Source of the DNA: Chamaesiphon sp.
GTDB taxonomy: Bacteria; Cyanobacteriota; Cyanobacteriia; Cyanobacteriales; Chamaesiphonaceae
Direction of reading: 5' to 3'
Assembly (NCBI GenBank): GCA_026786125.1
Contig: JAJAYU010000334.1
Span: forward strand, 1-12,385
Length of the DNA stretch: 12,385 bases
In this document: piece by piece, positions 1 through 7,178 of the stretch
Layout of the letters: every line of letters starts with the position of its first letter
Numbering within the stretch: position 1 is the first letter of the stretch
Program-made: the position numbers and the translations under genes
The notes under the pieces: generated by a model
The model's database searches: none
What the model saw: the letters and a program-made list of their open reading frames with translations, nothing else
Told to the model about the DNA's origin: nothing

Positions 1-379
1 CCTTATAGCCCAAAGTCAATTCATCACCACATAAGCCCCGAATCCCCCAATTATGTTTGGGTGTTTCGTAAATAGTGATTTCGACATCTTGCGGTTTGAT
101 CCCGACCTCACGTTCGATCTTAGCAAAGAGCAACCGAATTAATGATTTCTTCGTCTCTATTGATCGACCCTCAAACATGGAAATTTCAATAATAGTATAA
201 TTTTCACTGCGATCAACAGGATAGATAAATTCCGACTTTTCCAATCCAATCAGGCGATGAAATTTCTTTTCTGGCGAATAGACTAATGTCTCGACGATCG
301 CATGATGAATTGCTCTCGATAATAAATCTGAATGTGCCATCAGTGGCATTTTTAGGCCGTATATTTTTACTTGTACCAT
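1..379 (-). CDS. Tautomerase family protein (Tautomerase_2-like), C-terminus cut by window edge
   Basis: About 126 codons are visible, from the ATG at 377-379 to the left edge; no stop is reached. The protein begins MVQVKIYGLK and holds conserved-looking blocks YTIIEISMFEGRS, KKSLIRLLFAKIE and ETPKHNWGIRG, then GDELTLGYK at the edge. This matches cyanobacterial tautomerase-family proteins of about 130 residues, so probably only a few residues are missing. Tautomerase-superfamily enzymes usually use an N-terminal proline as catalytic base; residue 2 here is Val, so catalysis cannot be assumed and the substrate is unknown. It starts 25 bases after the FUSC permease stop and probably shares its transcript. 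The Shine-Dalgarno sequence is weak. The start fits the family N-terminus as I remember it; an internal Met-Pro at residues 11-12 is a less likely start. Confidence 0.8.
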   Translation of the reverse strand, partial: MVQVKIYGLKMPLMAHSDLLSRAIHHAIVETLVYSPEKKFHRLIGLEKSEFIYPVDRSENYTIIEISMFEGRSIETKKSLIRLLFAKIEREVGIKPQDVEITIYETPKHNWGIRGLCGDELTLGYK

Positions 380-403
380 TTGCTCTGATTAAAATTAGGA
401 AGT

Positions 404-2644
404 CTATTGACTAAAGTTTAGTCGAACTATCGCTGAGTGCATCGCCGACAATCGCCGGACAATTTGGTCGATCTCGAAATCTAGAATACTATAGTCGATA
501 ACAGCTTGACGAGTTGGCGTATAGCCTCGATTTGCTGAAGCAACGCTGACGCGATCGATTTCCAGTTCGCTGATCCGGGCTGTTCGCAATGCTTGTAAAT
601 GCGGTTGAATTTTTCGCAGCATTGCGTCCAAATCGGGTAAAGGTGGCGGCGTAATTTCCTGCTCGACGGCATTAGCTAACTGCTCTAACACTAACGAAAT
701 TTGACGCACAAAGGTGATTAGTTCCGGTAGTTGCACAGTCAATCTAAAGTGTTCTAGATGTGTCGCCAAGCCTGTGACCGCATTGGTAAAACGTCCCAGA
801 TACACGAGCAGGGTCATCCCTGGTTCAACTAATTCTGGGTGCATTTTCGGTTCGCGGAGCAATCCTTGGAATGAGGCTTGGGCATTGCCGATCGCCAGTC
901 CAGTTTGTCGCCGCTGGGCGATAATCTTCTCGTCATACGCCTCTATTCCCTGGTAAATAGCCATGACATCATTAAAGTAAGTTTGGGACTGTCTCAGGGC
1001 AATAGCGAGCTGACTGGGTAATCGATCGCGTTCCCAATTTGGCCAGATAAAGTAATGACTACCAAATGCCAATCCCGCGCCAATCAATGTATTCAATACC
1101 CGAACTTCCGCAAATTGCCACCCGGTAGAATTATTGGTATCGGTAATCAGCAAGATAAATATTGACAAGAAAACTACTGAATAACCATAGTTGAAACCAA
1201 TTAGGGCAACGCCAAAAAATACTGTGATGACAGTAATGATGTCTAATGCAGGCTTACTCGCGATCACGGCTAAGATAATAGCCGCTACTACCGCTCCCAA
1301 AATTGTCCCCCCAACTCGCTGAAAAAACCGCTGGAAAGTTCCGCCCAAGTTCGGTTTGAGGACTAGCATAATAGTCAGCGTAACCCAATAGCCCATTGGT
1401 AAATTGGTAATGCTGTACAAGATCACACCGACACTGAGACTAATCCCCAGGCGCAGTGCGTGGCGAAAGATTGCTGATTCTAAGGTGCAGTTGTCTCTGA
1501 GTAAACTTAATAGGGAGTGCTGTTCGGTTTTAATTAATAGTAGTGGCTCGGCATGACGTTGACTGGTATTGTGATGTTCTCGCAAAGATTTAGCTGACTG
1601 GGCTGTGTATTGTAATTGTTTAATTAGCTTTTCGATTGTTCGCACCAAACTACTCACCGCAACGAGATTTCCGTATGCTCTTTCGCTCGCGATCATTGCT
1701 TGTCGTTGCCGATGTTGTCGCTCCTTTAATGCTTCATGAATTCGATCGAGATTATTAAGATCGATCCTAGCAGACTTGCCAGATATCACTTTAGAGATCG
1801 ATCGAAACACGATCGACATTTGAATGAGGGCATCATCGATTAAATATTGAATCGATCGATACTGCTGTTGGTGGGAGTGAGTTTCGAGTAATTCTGTCAG
1901 CGCAATAACCGAGCCGAGCAACCGATCTCCATCCTGAATTAGCACCAATAACTGCTCGCCCATCCAACTTTGTGCTAACTGCCCAATTCGGACTGTACCT
2001 AATGTCATGCGGGCAGTTTCTAATGCTTTTCTAACATCTAGAATATTTTCAGTTGTGGTAGCTGTATCTGCAAATATCTGAAGGTAATTAGCAAGAGCAT
2101 TAAAGCACTCAGCCACCGCAATTCTTGGCGGATCGTAAGGTTTAAATGGCCACATTACTAGGGAAAGTAGCATCGCCCAGCCACCAGCAATCAGACATAA
2201 TAGCGATCGCATCAATGCGACATTTAAATCTCCTGGGATGGCGATCGTCGAGATAAATGACATCCCGACTACCAAACCAACATTGGCACCAGTATTACCA
2301 TACAGGTATGCAAACCCTGAAGCCAGCCCCCACACAAAGGTCAGCACTACCGCTAAGATCGGTATGCTAGCGACTAGAGTACCGACAAATACCGAAATAA
2401 TAATGCCTAAAGTGGCGATTGCCATCGCTCTAGCTTTAATCTGGTAAGAACCACCAACGTTGGCTAAATTGACAAAATAAGCGATTAAACCCACAAATAA
2501 TCCGCTTTCCCGTTGGTCGATGGATTGGCCAATTAACATTGGAATACCCAATGACAGTGCAGCCCATAAGCCATTAGTTAATGCTGGTTTTCCTGGCTCT
2601 GATTGAATTAAAACTGTGAGAAAGTTATTTCGATTTAGCTGCAT
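404..2644 (-). CDS. FUSC family inner-membrane permease (YccS/aromatic-acid exporter type)
   Basis: The 746-residue membrane protein has the duplicated FUSC layout. A first helical bundle spans about residues 25-165 and is followed by a large soluble region to about 385. A second bundle at about 392-535 includes LPMGYWVTLTIMLVLKP and ends RVLNTLIGAGLAF...WPNWE, the typical FUSC_2 block; a cytoplasmic tail follows. Relatives export aromatic acids or act in envelope stress; the substrate here is unknown. An upstream in-frame TTG (2695) would add 17 residues and overlap the AI-2E gene by 32 bases. I prefer the ATG at 2644 because MQLNRNNFL...EPGKPAL matches the usual family N-terminus and an AGAGGA lies upstream, although about 15 bases away. 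It sits 19 bases after the AI-2E stop, so the two are probably cotranscribed. One HIP1 site lies inside the gene. Confidence 0.88.
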   Translation of the reverse strand: MQLNRNNFLTVLIQSEPGKPALTNGLWAALSLGIPMLIGQSIDQRESGLFVGLIAYFVNLANVGGSYQIKARAMAIATLGIIISVFVGTLVASIPILAVVLTFVWGLASGFAYLYGNTGANVGLVVGMSFISTIAIPGDLNVALMRSLLCLIAGGWAMLLSLVMWPFKPYDPPRIAVAECFNALANYLQIFADTATTTENILDVRKALETARMTLGTVRIGQLAQSWMGEQLLVLIQDGDRLLGSVIALTELLETHSHQQQYRSIQYLIDDALIQMSIVFRSISKVISGKSARIDLNNLDRIHEALKERQHRQRQAMIASERAYGNLVAVSSLVRTIEKLIKQLQYTAQSAKSLREHHNTSQRHAEPLLLIKTEQHSLLSLLRDNCTLESAIFRHALRLGISLSVGVILYSITNLPMGYWVTLTIMLVLKPNLGGTFQRFFQRVGGTILGAVVAAIILAVIASKPALDIITVITVFFGVALIGFNYGYSVVFLSIFILLITDTNNSTGWQFAEVRVLNTLIGAGLAFGSHYFIWPNWERDRLPSQLAIALRQSQTYFNDVMAIYQGIEAYDEKIIAQRRQTGLAIGNAQASFQGLLREPKMHPELVEPGMTLLVYLGRFTNAVTGLATHLEHFRLTVQLPELITFVRQISLVLEQLANAVEQEITPPPLPDLDAMLRKIQPHLQALRTARISELEIDRVSVASANRGYTPTRQAVIDYSILDFEIDQIVRRLSAMHSAIVRLNFSQ

Positions 2645-2663
2645 TTTTTGTGAGTAAAATCCT

Positions 2664-3698
2664 CTATTCCGAAGTATTTCTAAATCGATCGGCAATTCGC
2701 TTAATAAACCCAGCGATCGGCACAGCTAAAAGTAGCCCCAGCAGTCCTCCTAATTGAGATCCTGTTAGCACAGAAATAAATACAACCGCTGGATTGAGTC
2801 CAGTCATGCCACTCATCAACCGAGGTGCAATTACATTGTCAATAATCTGACCGACCACGATCGCTACCAGCAAAATTTTTAGTCCCAACCAAATGTTTTG
2901 GAGAGCTAAAAGTGAGCTGATTATAATTACAGTAATAGTACCACCAAAGGGAATCAAACTAGCAAATCCGATCGTTAATCCAAATAGCAACCCAAACGGA
3001 ATTTGGAGCAGCAGAAATACCGTCATCAGCGAAACGCCTTGGATGGTAGAGACGATCGCTTGACCTGCAAAATAACTCTGAAAACTTTGCCGGAGCGAAT
3101 CTTGAATTCGATCATTCCAGGGTGCAGGGAGCCAATTCCACAGTCCATTCCACAATGATTCGCCACTAAATACTAATAAGATAGTTAGTACCAGAGTTAA
3201 GAGCAAATTTAAGGCACTGTTAATCGTATCCAATGCTAGGAAGATTACTTTGCGTGATGCTAATTGCAACGCTTGAGTAACCCGCTCCGTCAATCCGGCG
3301 GTGAGTTTAGTAAGATCGATCGGGATATTCTGAAAAATCGGCAGTGTACTGAGCTTAGAAACTTGCTCTTGTGCTGCTGTCAGCCAAGCTGGTAGACGGT
3401 TGACAAACTCCTCCAACTGTCGAAAGACGATCGGTAATAGCCCAAAACCGATCGCACCCATTAATGCAATTGCGATCGCTATCACTAATCCAATTGCCAA
3501 AGTTCGTGGCAAACCTCTTTGTTCTAGAAAGACGATCGGATAGTCTAGTAAAAATGTCACTAAACCAGCCGCAATCACAATGCTAGAAATCGGCTGCAAT
3601 GAATGGTAAAGTAGCAAAATTAGCCACCCATTCAGAAAAACTAATGGGAAAATTAGGCAAAATTTTAGCCATTGAGGTGATTTTTGGTAGGAGAGCAT
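2664..3698 (-). CDS. AI-2E family transporter (PF01594, formerly UPF0118/PerM)
   Basis: The 344-residue polytopic membrane protein has hydrophobic segments at about 10-50, 66-92, 150-178, 215-280 and 305-335, giving roughly eight helices. The family signature is seen as QIIDNVIAPRLMSGMTGLNP at 284-303, and an amphipathic soluble region covers about 93-148. Family members have been linked to autoinducer-2 export, Na+/H+ exchange or other small-solute transport. The name should not be read as proof of quorum-signal transport. The length is typical. The ATG at 3698 directly precedes a charged segment and the first helix; its Shine-Dalgarno is weak. It is followed closely by the FUSC permease and preceded by 84 noncoding bases after the FMN reductase, so it probably heads or sits within a small membrane-transport operon. 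Confidence 0.9.
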   Translation of the reverse strand: MLSYQKSPQWLKFCLIFPLVFLNGWLILLLYHSLQPISSIVIAAGLVTFLLDYPIVFLEQRGLPRTLAIGLVIAIAIALMGAIGFGLLPIVFRQLEEFVNRLPAWLTAAQEQVSKLSTLPIFQNIPIDLTKLTAGLTERVTQALQLASRKVIFLALDTINSALNLLLTLVLTILLVFSGESLWNGLWNWLPAPWNDRIQDSLRQSFQSYFAGQAIVSTIQGVSLMTVFLLLQIPFGLLFGLTIGFASLIPFGGTITVIIISSLLALQNIWLGLKILLVAIVVGQIIDNVIAPRLMSGMTGLNPAVVFISVLTGSQLGGLLGLLLAVPIAGFIKRIADRFRNTSE

Positions 3699-3782
3699 TA
3701 GCGATTGGTAAAGGCTGTTCTATTAGCGAAACGATCTATCTATTGAACCAAGTCGATTAGACTGCTTGATCAAAAGGAGCTA

Positions 3783-4355
3783 CTAATTTAATTTAGCTGT
3801 GACAGTTGCGAGTTTATGACCTAATTGTTCGATCAAGTCTTGTTGCGATCGATCTTTCAAATTATCGTTTTGATCGAATGCCTGATAAGCATTACCAATT
3901 GCTTTTTGATCTGGCATTACTAGAACGCCAATGCTACTAAGAATGGAACGTACATGCACCAATCCCCGCAAGCCGCCTAAAGCTCCAGGCGAAGCACTCA
4001 TTAACAATGCAACTTTTCCGGTATAACAGACTAACGAGGGTTCGTCCGGTTCGGGACGCGATGTCCAATCGATGGCATTTTTCAACAATGGCGTGATCGA
4101 ACTGTTATATTCTGGACAAGCAATCAAAAATCCTTGATGAGCTTTCATCATTGCCTTGAGTTTGAGCACATTATCTGGCACTCCCTCAGATGTCTCCAAA
4201 TCTTCATCATAAAGGGGCAGGGGCAGGTCGCGAAAATCTAAATAGGTAACTTCGGCACCAGCAGTTTTTGCTCCAATAGAGGCAATTTTTACCAGCTTTT
4301 TGTTAAAGGAATCTTTGCGGGCACTCCCAGCAAATGCCAGAATTTTAGTAGTCAT
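3783..4355 (-). CDS. NADPH-dependent FMN reductase family oxidoreductase
   Basis: This 190-residue flavodoxin-fold protein (PF03358) probably transfers electrons from NAD(P)H through bound FMN to quinones, azo compounds or metal ions; the natural substrate cannot be read from sequence. Supporting motifs are GSARKDSFN at 10-18 (the FMN phosphate loop), PEYNSSITPLLKNAIDW starting at 81 (the PEYN signature) and SASPGALGG at 120-128. Length is normal for the ChrR/YieF-like group. There is no signal peptide, so it should be cytosolic. It begins with ATG and has no strong Shine-Dalgarno. Upstream are a short palindrome (4385-4398) and the terminator of the DUF6335-like gene, so it probably has its own promoter. 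The AI-2E permease gene follows 84 bases later on the same strand. Confidence 0.92.
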   Translation of the reverse strand: MTTKILAFAGSARKDSFNKKLVKIASIGAKTAGAEVTYLDFRDLPLPLYDEDLETSEGVPDNVLKLKAMMKAHQGFLIACPEYNSSITPLLKNAIDWTSRPEPDEPSLVCYTGKVALLMSASPGALGGLRGLVHVRSILSSIGVLVMPDQKAIGNAYQAFDQNDNLKDRSQQDLIEQLGHKLATVTAKLN

Positions 4356-4384
4356 AAATCTTGTCTGCTAGATAACGTGAGTTG

Positions 4385-4398
4385 AGGATAAGTATCCT
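4385..4398. promoter_or_regulatory. Candidate operator: 6-2-6 palindrome upstream of the FMN reductase
   Basis: AGGATA-ag-TATCCT is a perfect inverted repeat 29 bases upstream of the FMN reductase start. It lies between the terminator of the preceding gene and that start, where the promoter should be. The binding protein is unknown, and a palindrome this short may occur by chance. Confidence 0.25.
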
Positions 4399-4470
4399 GT
4401 TTGTTGGTGGCTGGCAATCGATCAAGCGGCAAATGATTAGAACCTGAATCTGGAGATTGTCTTAGCTACC

Positions 4471-4516
4471 AAAAAATAGAGTAGGAATAATTAGTTAATC
4501 ATCCTACCCTATTTTT
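4471..4516 (-). terminator. Intrinsic terminator after the DUF6335-like gene
   Basis: A 15-bp stem with flanking A and T runs lies between 4472-4486 and 4502-4516, with a 15-base loop. On minus-strand RNA the stem reads AAAAAUAGGGUAGGA paired with UCCUACUCUAUUUUU, fully paired with a single G-U wobble. On plus-strand RNA the same position is an A-C mismatch. The structure therefore suits leftward transcription, ending the DUF6335-like message 44 bases after its stop codon and separating it from the FMN reductase gene. Confidence 0.85.
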
Positions 4517-4560
4517 AAGATGACATCTAGCTAAAATCTGCTCAATCCTGATCCTAAATA

Positions 4561-4821
4561 TTAATGATCTACAGCCGATGCAGGGTCTAATTCCCAGCGA
4601 TCTTGATCGCGCTCTTGGAGCATTTCTTCAGTACCCAAAGGTATTTCATTATCTACCCTTATTCCCACTGCCACCGCCAATGCTTCAGTATCGTTTTGAT
4701 TGACAACTGCGGTGCTGCCGCCAACGGCTTCATCACCATTGACTTCTGCTCGATAGGCATCATTCTCAGCGTCGTCCTCTGAATCTGCACCTATTAATGA
4801 ATTCGATCGTATATCTGACAT
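4561..4821 (-). CDS. DUF6335-like small acidic protein
   Basis: The 86-residue protein is strongly acidic and has no hydrophobic helix or signal peptide. The blocks AYRAEVNGDEAVGGSTAVVNQND and ERDQDRWELDPASAVDH resemble the cyanobacterial DUF6335 family, as I recognise it from the EAVGG and RWELDPAS signatures. The function is unknown; the family is common in cyanobacteria, and a soluble role is all that can be inferred. AGAGGGGA lies about 7 bases before the ATG, a strong ribosome-binding site. It follows the alcohol dehydrogenase by 79 bases and is followed by a clear intrinsic terminator, so it is the last gene of that transcript. Confidence 0.78.
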   Translation of the reverse strand: MSDIRSNSLIGADSEDDAENDAYRAEVNGDEAVGGSTAVVNQNDTEALAVAVGIRVDNEIPLGTEEMLQERDQDRWELDPASAVDH

Positions 4822-4900
4822 ACATTGTCCCCTCTGAATTTAAGTTTTGAAATTATTGCCAAGTATTGAGTTTAAATAAAATTGGATAGCTTGATAAAGC

Positions 4901-5941
4901 CTATTGTAACGATGCCATATCGATAACAAAGCGGTATTTAACGTCACTTTTCAGCAATCGATCGTAAGCTTCATTAATCTGCTGAATCTGAATCAATTCG
5001 ATATCGGAGGTAATGTTATGCTTACCACAGAAATCCAACATCTCCTGAGTTTCCTTGATGCCACCAATTAATGAGCCGCTGAGACTGCGCCGACCATAAA
5101 TTAAGCTACCGACATTGAGCGAAAGTGGTTTGGGTGGTACGCCGACTTGGGTGAGGTTTCCATCCCGTCCCAACAGGATCAGATAGGCGTTAATATCGTG
5201 TGGTGCGGACACGGTATCAAGAATGAAATGGAAACTGTTGAAATGTTTTTTCATCTCGTCTGCATTCTTGGAATTGACAACTTCATCAGCTCCGAGCCGG
5301 ATCGCATCTTCGACTTTATTCGGCGAAGTAGTAAAGACAACCACCTGTGCGCCCAAAGCTTTGGCTAACTTCACCCCCATGTGTCCCAATCCACCGAGTC
5401 CGACAACACCAACTTTTTGACCTTTGGTGATATTGTTGTGACGTAATGGAGAATAGGTAGTAATCCCAGCACAAAGCAGTGGAGCGGTGGCAGCGAGATC
5501 TAAGTGCTTGGGAATTTCCAACACAAATGCTTTATCTACGACGATGCTCTTGGAGTAGCCACCGTAGGTAATTCCACCAGTGTGTTTGTCAGGAGAGTTG
5601 TAGGTAAAAATTGTGTTTGGGCAGAATTGTTCTAAGTCTTCTTTGCAGTTGGCACAGGTGCGGCAAGAATCCACCATGCAACCCACCCCAACGGTATCGC
5701 CTTCCTTAAATTTGTGGACATCTTTGCCAACTTTTGCGACACGCCCGACGATTTCATGTCCAGGTACGCACGGGTAAGTGCTACCACCCCATTCGCCGCG
5801 AACGGTATGTAAATCTGAATGACATACGCCGCAAAAAAGAATGTCGATCTCAACATCATTCTGACCAACATCACGACGTTGAATGTTGAATGGTGCGAGT
5901 GGAGTCGTGGCGGGGTGAGCTGCGTAGGCACGAGTTTTCAT
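4901..5941 (-). CDS. Zinc-dependent NAD(P)-dependent alcohol dehydrogenase (cinnamyl-alcohol dehydrogenase/YahK group)
   Basis: The 346-residue medium-chain dehydrogenase should interconvert alcohols and aldehydes using NAD(P)H in the cytosol. Catalytic zinc ligands are C40 (GVCHSD), H62 (PGHE) and C157 (APLLCAGIT). The structural zinc site is C93, C96, C99 and C107. The Rossmann dinucleotide motif GLGGLG is at 181-186. All key residues are kept and the length is normal. YahK/AdhC-type relatives mostly reduce aldehydes with NADPH, so aldehyde detoxification is a reasonable inference. An in-frame TTG at 5956 would add five residues, but that TTG is part of the Shine-Dalgarno: GGAG lies 9 bases before the ATG at 5941, so the ATG is the start. 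A 330-base noncoding stretch lies upstream, and the DUF6335-like gene is downstream on the same strand. Confidence 0.93.
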   Translation of the reverse strand: MKTRAYAAHPATTPLAPFNIQRRDVGQNDVEIDILFCGVCHSDLHTVRGEWGGSTYPCVPGHEIVGRVAKVGKDVHKFKEGDTVGVGCMVDSCRTCANCKEDLEQFCPNTIFTYNSPDKHTGGITYGGYSKSIVVDKAFVLEIPKHLDLAATAPLLCAGITTYSPLRHNNITKGQKVGVVGLGGLGHMGVKLAKALGAQVVVFTTSPNKVEDAIRLGADEVVNSKNADEMKKHFNSFHFILDTVSAPHDINAYLILLGRDGNLTQVGVPPKPLSLNVGSLIYGRRSLSGSLIGGIKETQEMLDFCGKHNITSDIELIQIQQINEAYDRLLKSDVKYRFVIDMASLQ

Positions 5942-6271
5942 CGATGTATGCTCCAAATTATTTGGTTGATTTTAAGATCGCCGATTTGGTGAAGAAGTCG
6001 GTGATTTGATCGAGTTTTCCGGTAGATCTAGAGAGTTTCCAATACTTCTGACTTGAGGAATCTGACTTTTGTCAGTCCAGCATACTGATCTGTTTCAGCG
6101 CGATAGCCAGCCGCATAAGCTCCGACTGTAGTTAAGCATGTTGCTACCAGCCCCAATCATCGATCGTAATTGACGGGTTCGATTTCTTGCATCTGACAGG
6201 TATCCACACCGAGTAATGGGGCACTGGTCATAAAGTTACCCAGTGCCCCATTACTCATGTCAATACTTGGT
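5942..6271. other. Noncoding stretch between DUF5335 gene and alcohol dehydrogenase
   Basis: These 330 bases should hold the promoter of the alcohol dehydrogenase, although no convincing -35/-10 pair was found. The right end holds a perfect 17-bp inverted repeat (listed separately). Between 6028 and 6192 the minus strand contains what may be a decayed small gene: ATG at 6192, MQEIEPVNYDR, an in-frame TGA, then LGLVATCLTTVGAYAAGYRA and a further 20 or so codons to a TAG at 6028-6030. The segment after the stop resembles one hydrophobic helix followed by a polar tail. I do not recognise the family, and chance is possible. Confidence 0.5.
6211..6256. repeat. Perfect 17-bp inverted repeat (hairpin) after the DUF5335 gene
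   Basis: GAGTAATGGGGCACTGG (6211-6227) and its exact reverse complement (6240-6256) flank a 12-base loop. It begins 15 bases after the stop codon of the DUF5335 gene, the position of a transcription terminator or a 3'-end stabilising hairpin. Neither strand has a U-run after the stem, so it is not a standard intrinsic terminator. It could also be a dispersed palindromic repeat. Confidence 0.7.
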
Positions 6272-6625
6272 TTATGTAGCTTGAAGTTTGACTAAAGTTT
6301 TCGTCCCAGCAGCGTCACTAATCTGCAATGCCAGCATCCGTCCACTTTCGCTTTGTGCGGTTAAAACTTCGGTGGGTGAATCGATCGTGTGGGCATAAGT
6401 TACTTCCTCTTTACCGATTTCAATTACTAGATCGTTGCCCTTGCCCTGCCTGTCGTAAACCATTGCCATTAATGGTGCATCCTGAATTAATTCTTCATCA
6501 CCAAGTTCTGGCATGATAACTTCGATCGAGATATGTCTACCCCGATTTCCATCTGAGAACTGGTCGAAAAATTCACCCCATCGCTCTTGCGGTACAGATT
6601 TTGTTAATTCTATTTTGTTTAGCAT
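6272..6625 (-). CDS. DUF5335 family protein
   Basis: The 117-residue soluble protein has MLNKIELTKSVPQERWGEFF at the start, then ISIEVIMPELGDEEL, PLMAMVYDRQGKGNDLVIEIG and a C-terminal LALQISDAAGTKTLVKL block. This is the layout of DUF5335 proteins, with a W-xx-FFD start, a D-x-x-x-D/N-x-L-x-I-x-I strand and a D-x-x-G-T end. Function is unknown. A TTG at 6649 would add eight residues, but AAGGAG lies 4 bases before the ATG at 6625, so that ATG is the start. The pterin dehydratase gene is upstream (105 bases) and a strong hairpin follows directly downstream. Confidence 0.82.
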   Translation of the reverse strand: MLNKIELTKSVPQERWGEFFDQFSDGNRGRHISIEVIMPELGDEELIQDAPLMAMVYDRQGKGNDLVIEIGKEEVTYAHTIDSPTEVLTAQSESGRMLALQISDAAGTKTLVKLQAT

Positions 6626-6730
6626 ATAACTCCTTTTATCTATACACAATCACCATATCAGTTCAATTTAGCTCTTCATATCTATCAAATTGATGATTTA
6701 CGCGAAAGTTAAATCAGATTGCTTAATTGA

Positions 6731-6994
6731 CTACAAAGCATTAATCTTTTTTGCTAGGTCGATATCTAGCATACTGATTCCGCCTGTATCATGGGTCGTC
6801 AGATCGATGACCACACTATTGTAGACATTAAACAATTCGGGATGGTGATCCATCTTTTCCGCGATAATCGCTACTTTTGTCATAAAGGCAAAAGCATCGA
6901 TGAAACTAGCAAACTTAAAACTCCTGTTTAATTTGCTATCAACCACTTCCCAATCAGTTAGTTTGGCAATTTCTTCAGTAATTATTTTATCCAT
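6731..6994 (-). CDS. phhB: Pterin-4a-carbinolamine dehydratase (PCD/DCoH, PF01329)
   Basis: The 87-residue protein dehydrates 4a-hydroxytetrahydropterin in pterin recycling. The family signature is intact: [30 protein letters not shown], with H50, H51 and H68 in the positions of the three active-site histidines, and W15 in the usual N-terminal strand-turn (LTDWEV). It is slightly shorter than the common 95-100 residues, with a short N-terminus. The ATG has only a poor Shine-Dalgarno. The gene lies 43 bases after the small lysine-rich gene and close to OCP on the same strand, so they may be cotranscribed. No aromatic amino acid hydroxylase is in the window, so the pterin-dependent partner is not apparent; other roles for cyanobacterial PCD-like proteins are possible. 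Confidence 0.9.
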   Translation of the reverse strand: MDKIITEEIAKLTDWEVVDSKLNRSFKFASFIDAFAFMTKVAIIAEKMDHHPELFNVYNSVVIDLTTHDTGGISMLDIDLAKKINAL

Positions 6995-7037
6995 TATTTT
7001 AGCTTTGTAACAATTGAGTATTAACTATATTATCGCT

Positions 7038-7145
7038 TTAGGAGAAACCATCATACCGCTTGGGGTCTTTCTTGGACTTTTTAGTTTCATCTGATGGTGC
7101 TTTAGGTTTTTTAGCTTCTTTTTTCCCTTTTTTCTCTTTTGACAT
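7038..7145 (-). CDS. Small lysine-rich protein, 35 residues
   Basis: A 36-codon frame starts MSKEKKGKKEAKKPKAPSDE and ends KKDPKRYDGFS, followed by TAA. GGAG lies 7 bases before the ATG, one of the better ribosome-binding sites in this window. About 40 percent of residues are Lys or Arg, with no hydrophobic stretch, so it should be a disordered, very basic cytosolic peptide. Binding to nucleic acid or to an acidic protein surface would fit its charge, but that is inference. Similar short KEKK/KEAKKPK proteins are annotated as hypothetical in bacteria, as far as I recall. It lies 33 bases after the OCP stop and 43 before the pterin dehydratase start, consistent with one transcript. Confidence 0.72.
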   Translation of the reverse strand: MSKEKKGKKEAKKPKAPSDETKKSKKDPKRYDGFS

Positions 7146-7178
7146 GACAGTTCTCCAATTACTTGAATACTTGTTAAT

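Noticed and set aside
6694..6716. Inverted repeat TGATTTA-N9-TAAATCA between the DUF5335 and pterin dehydratase genes
   Set aside because: It is short, AT-only and lacks a T-run; it may be chance in AT-rich intergenic DNA.
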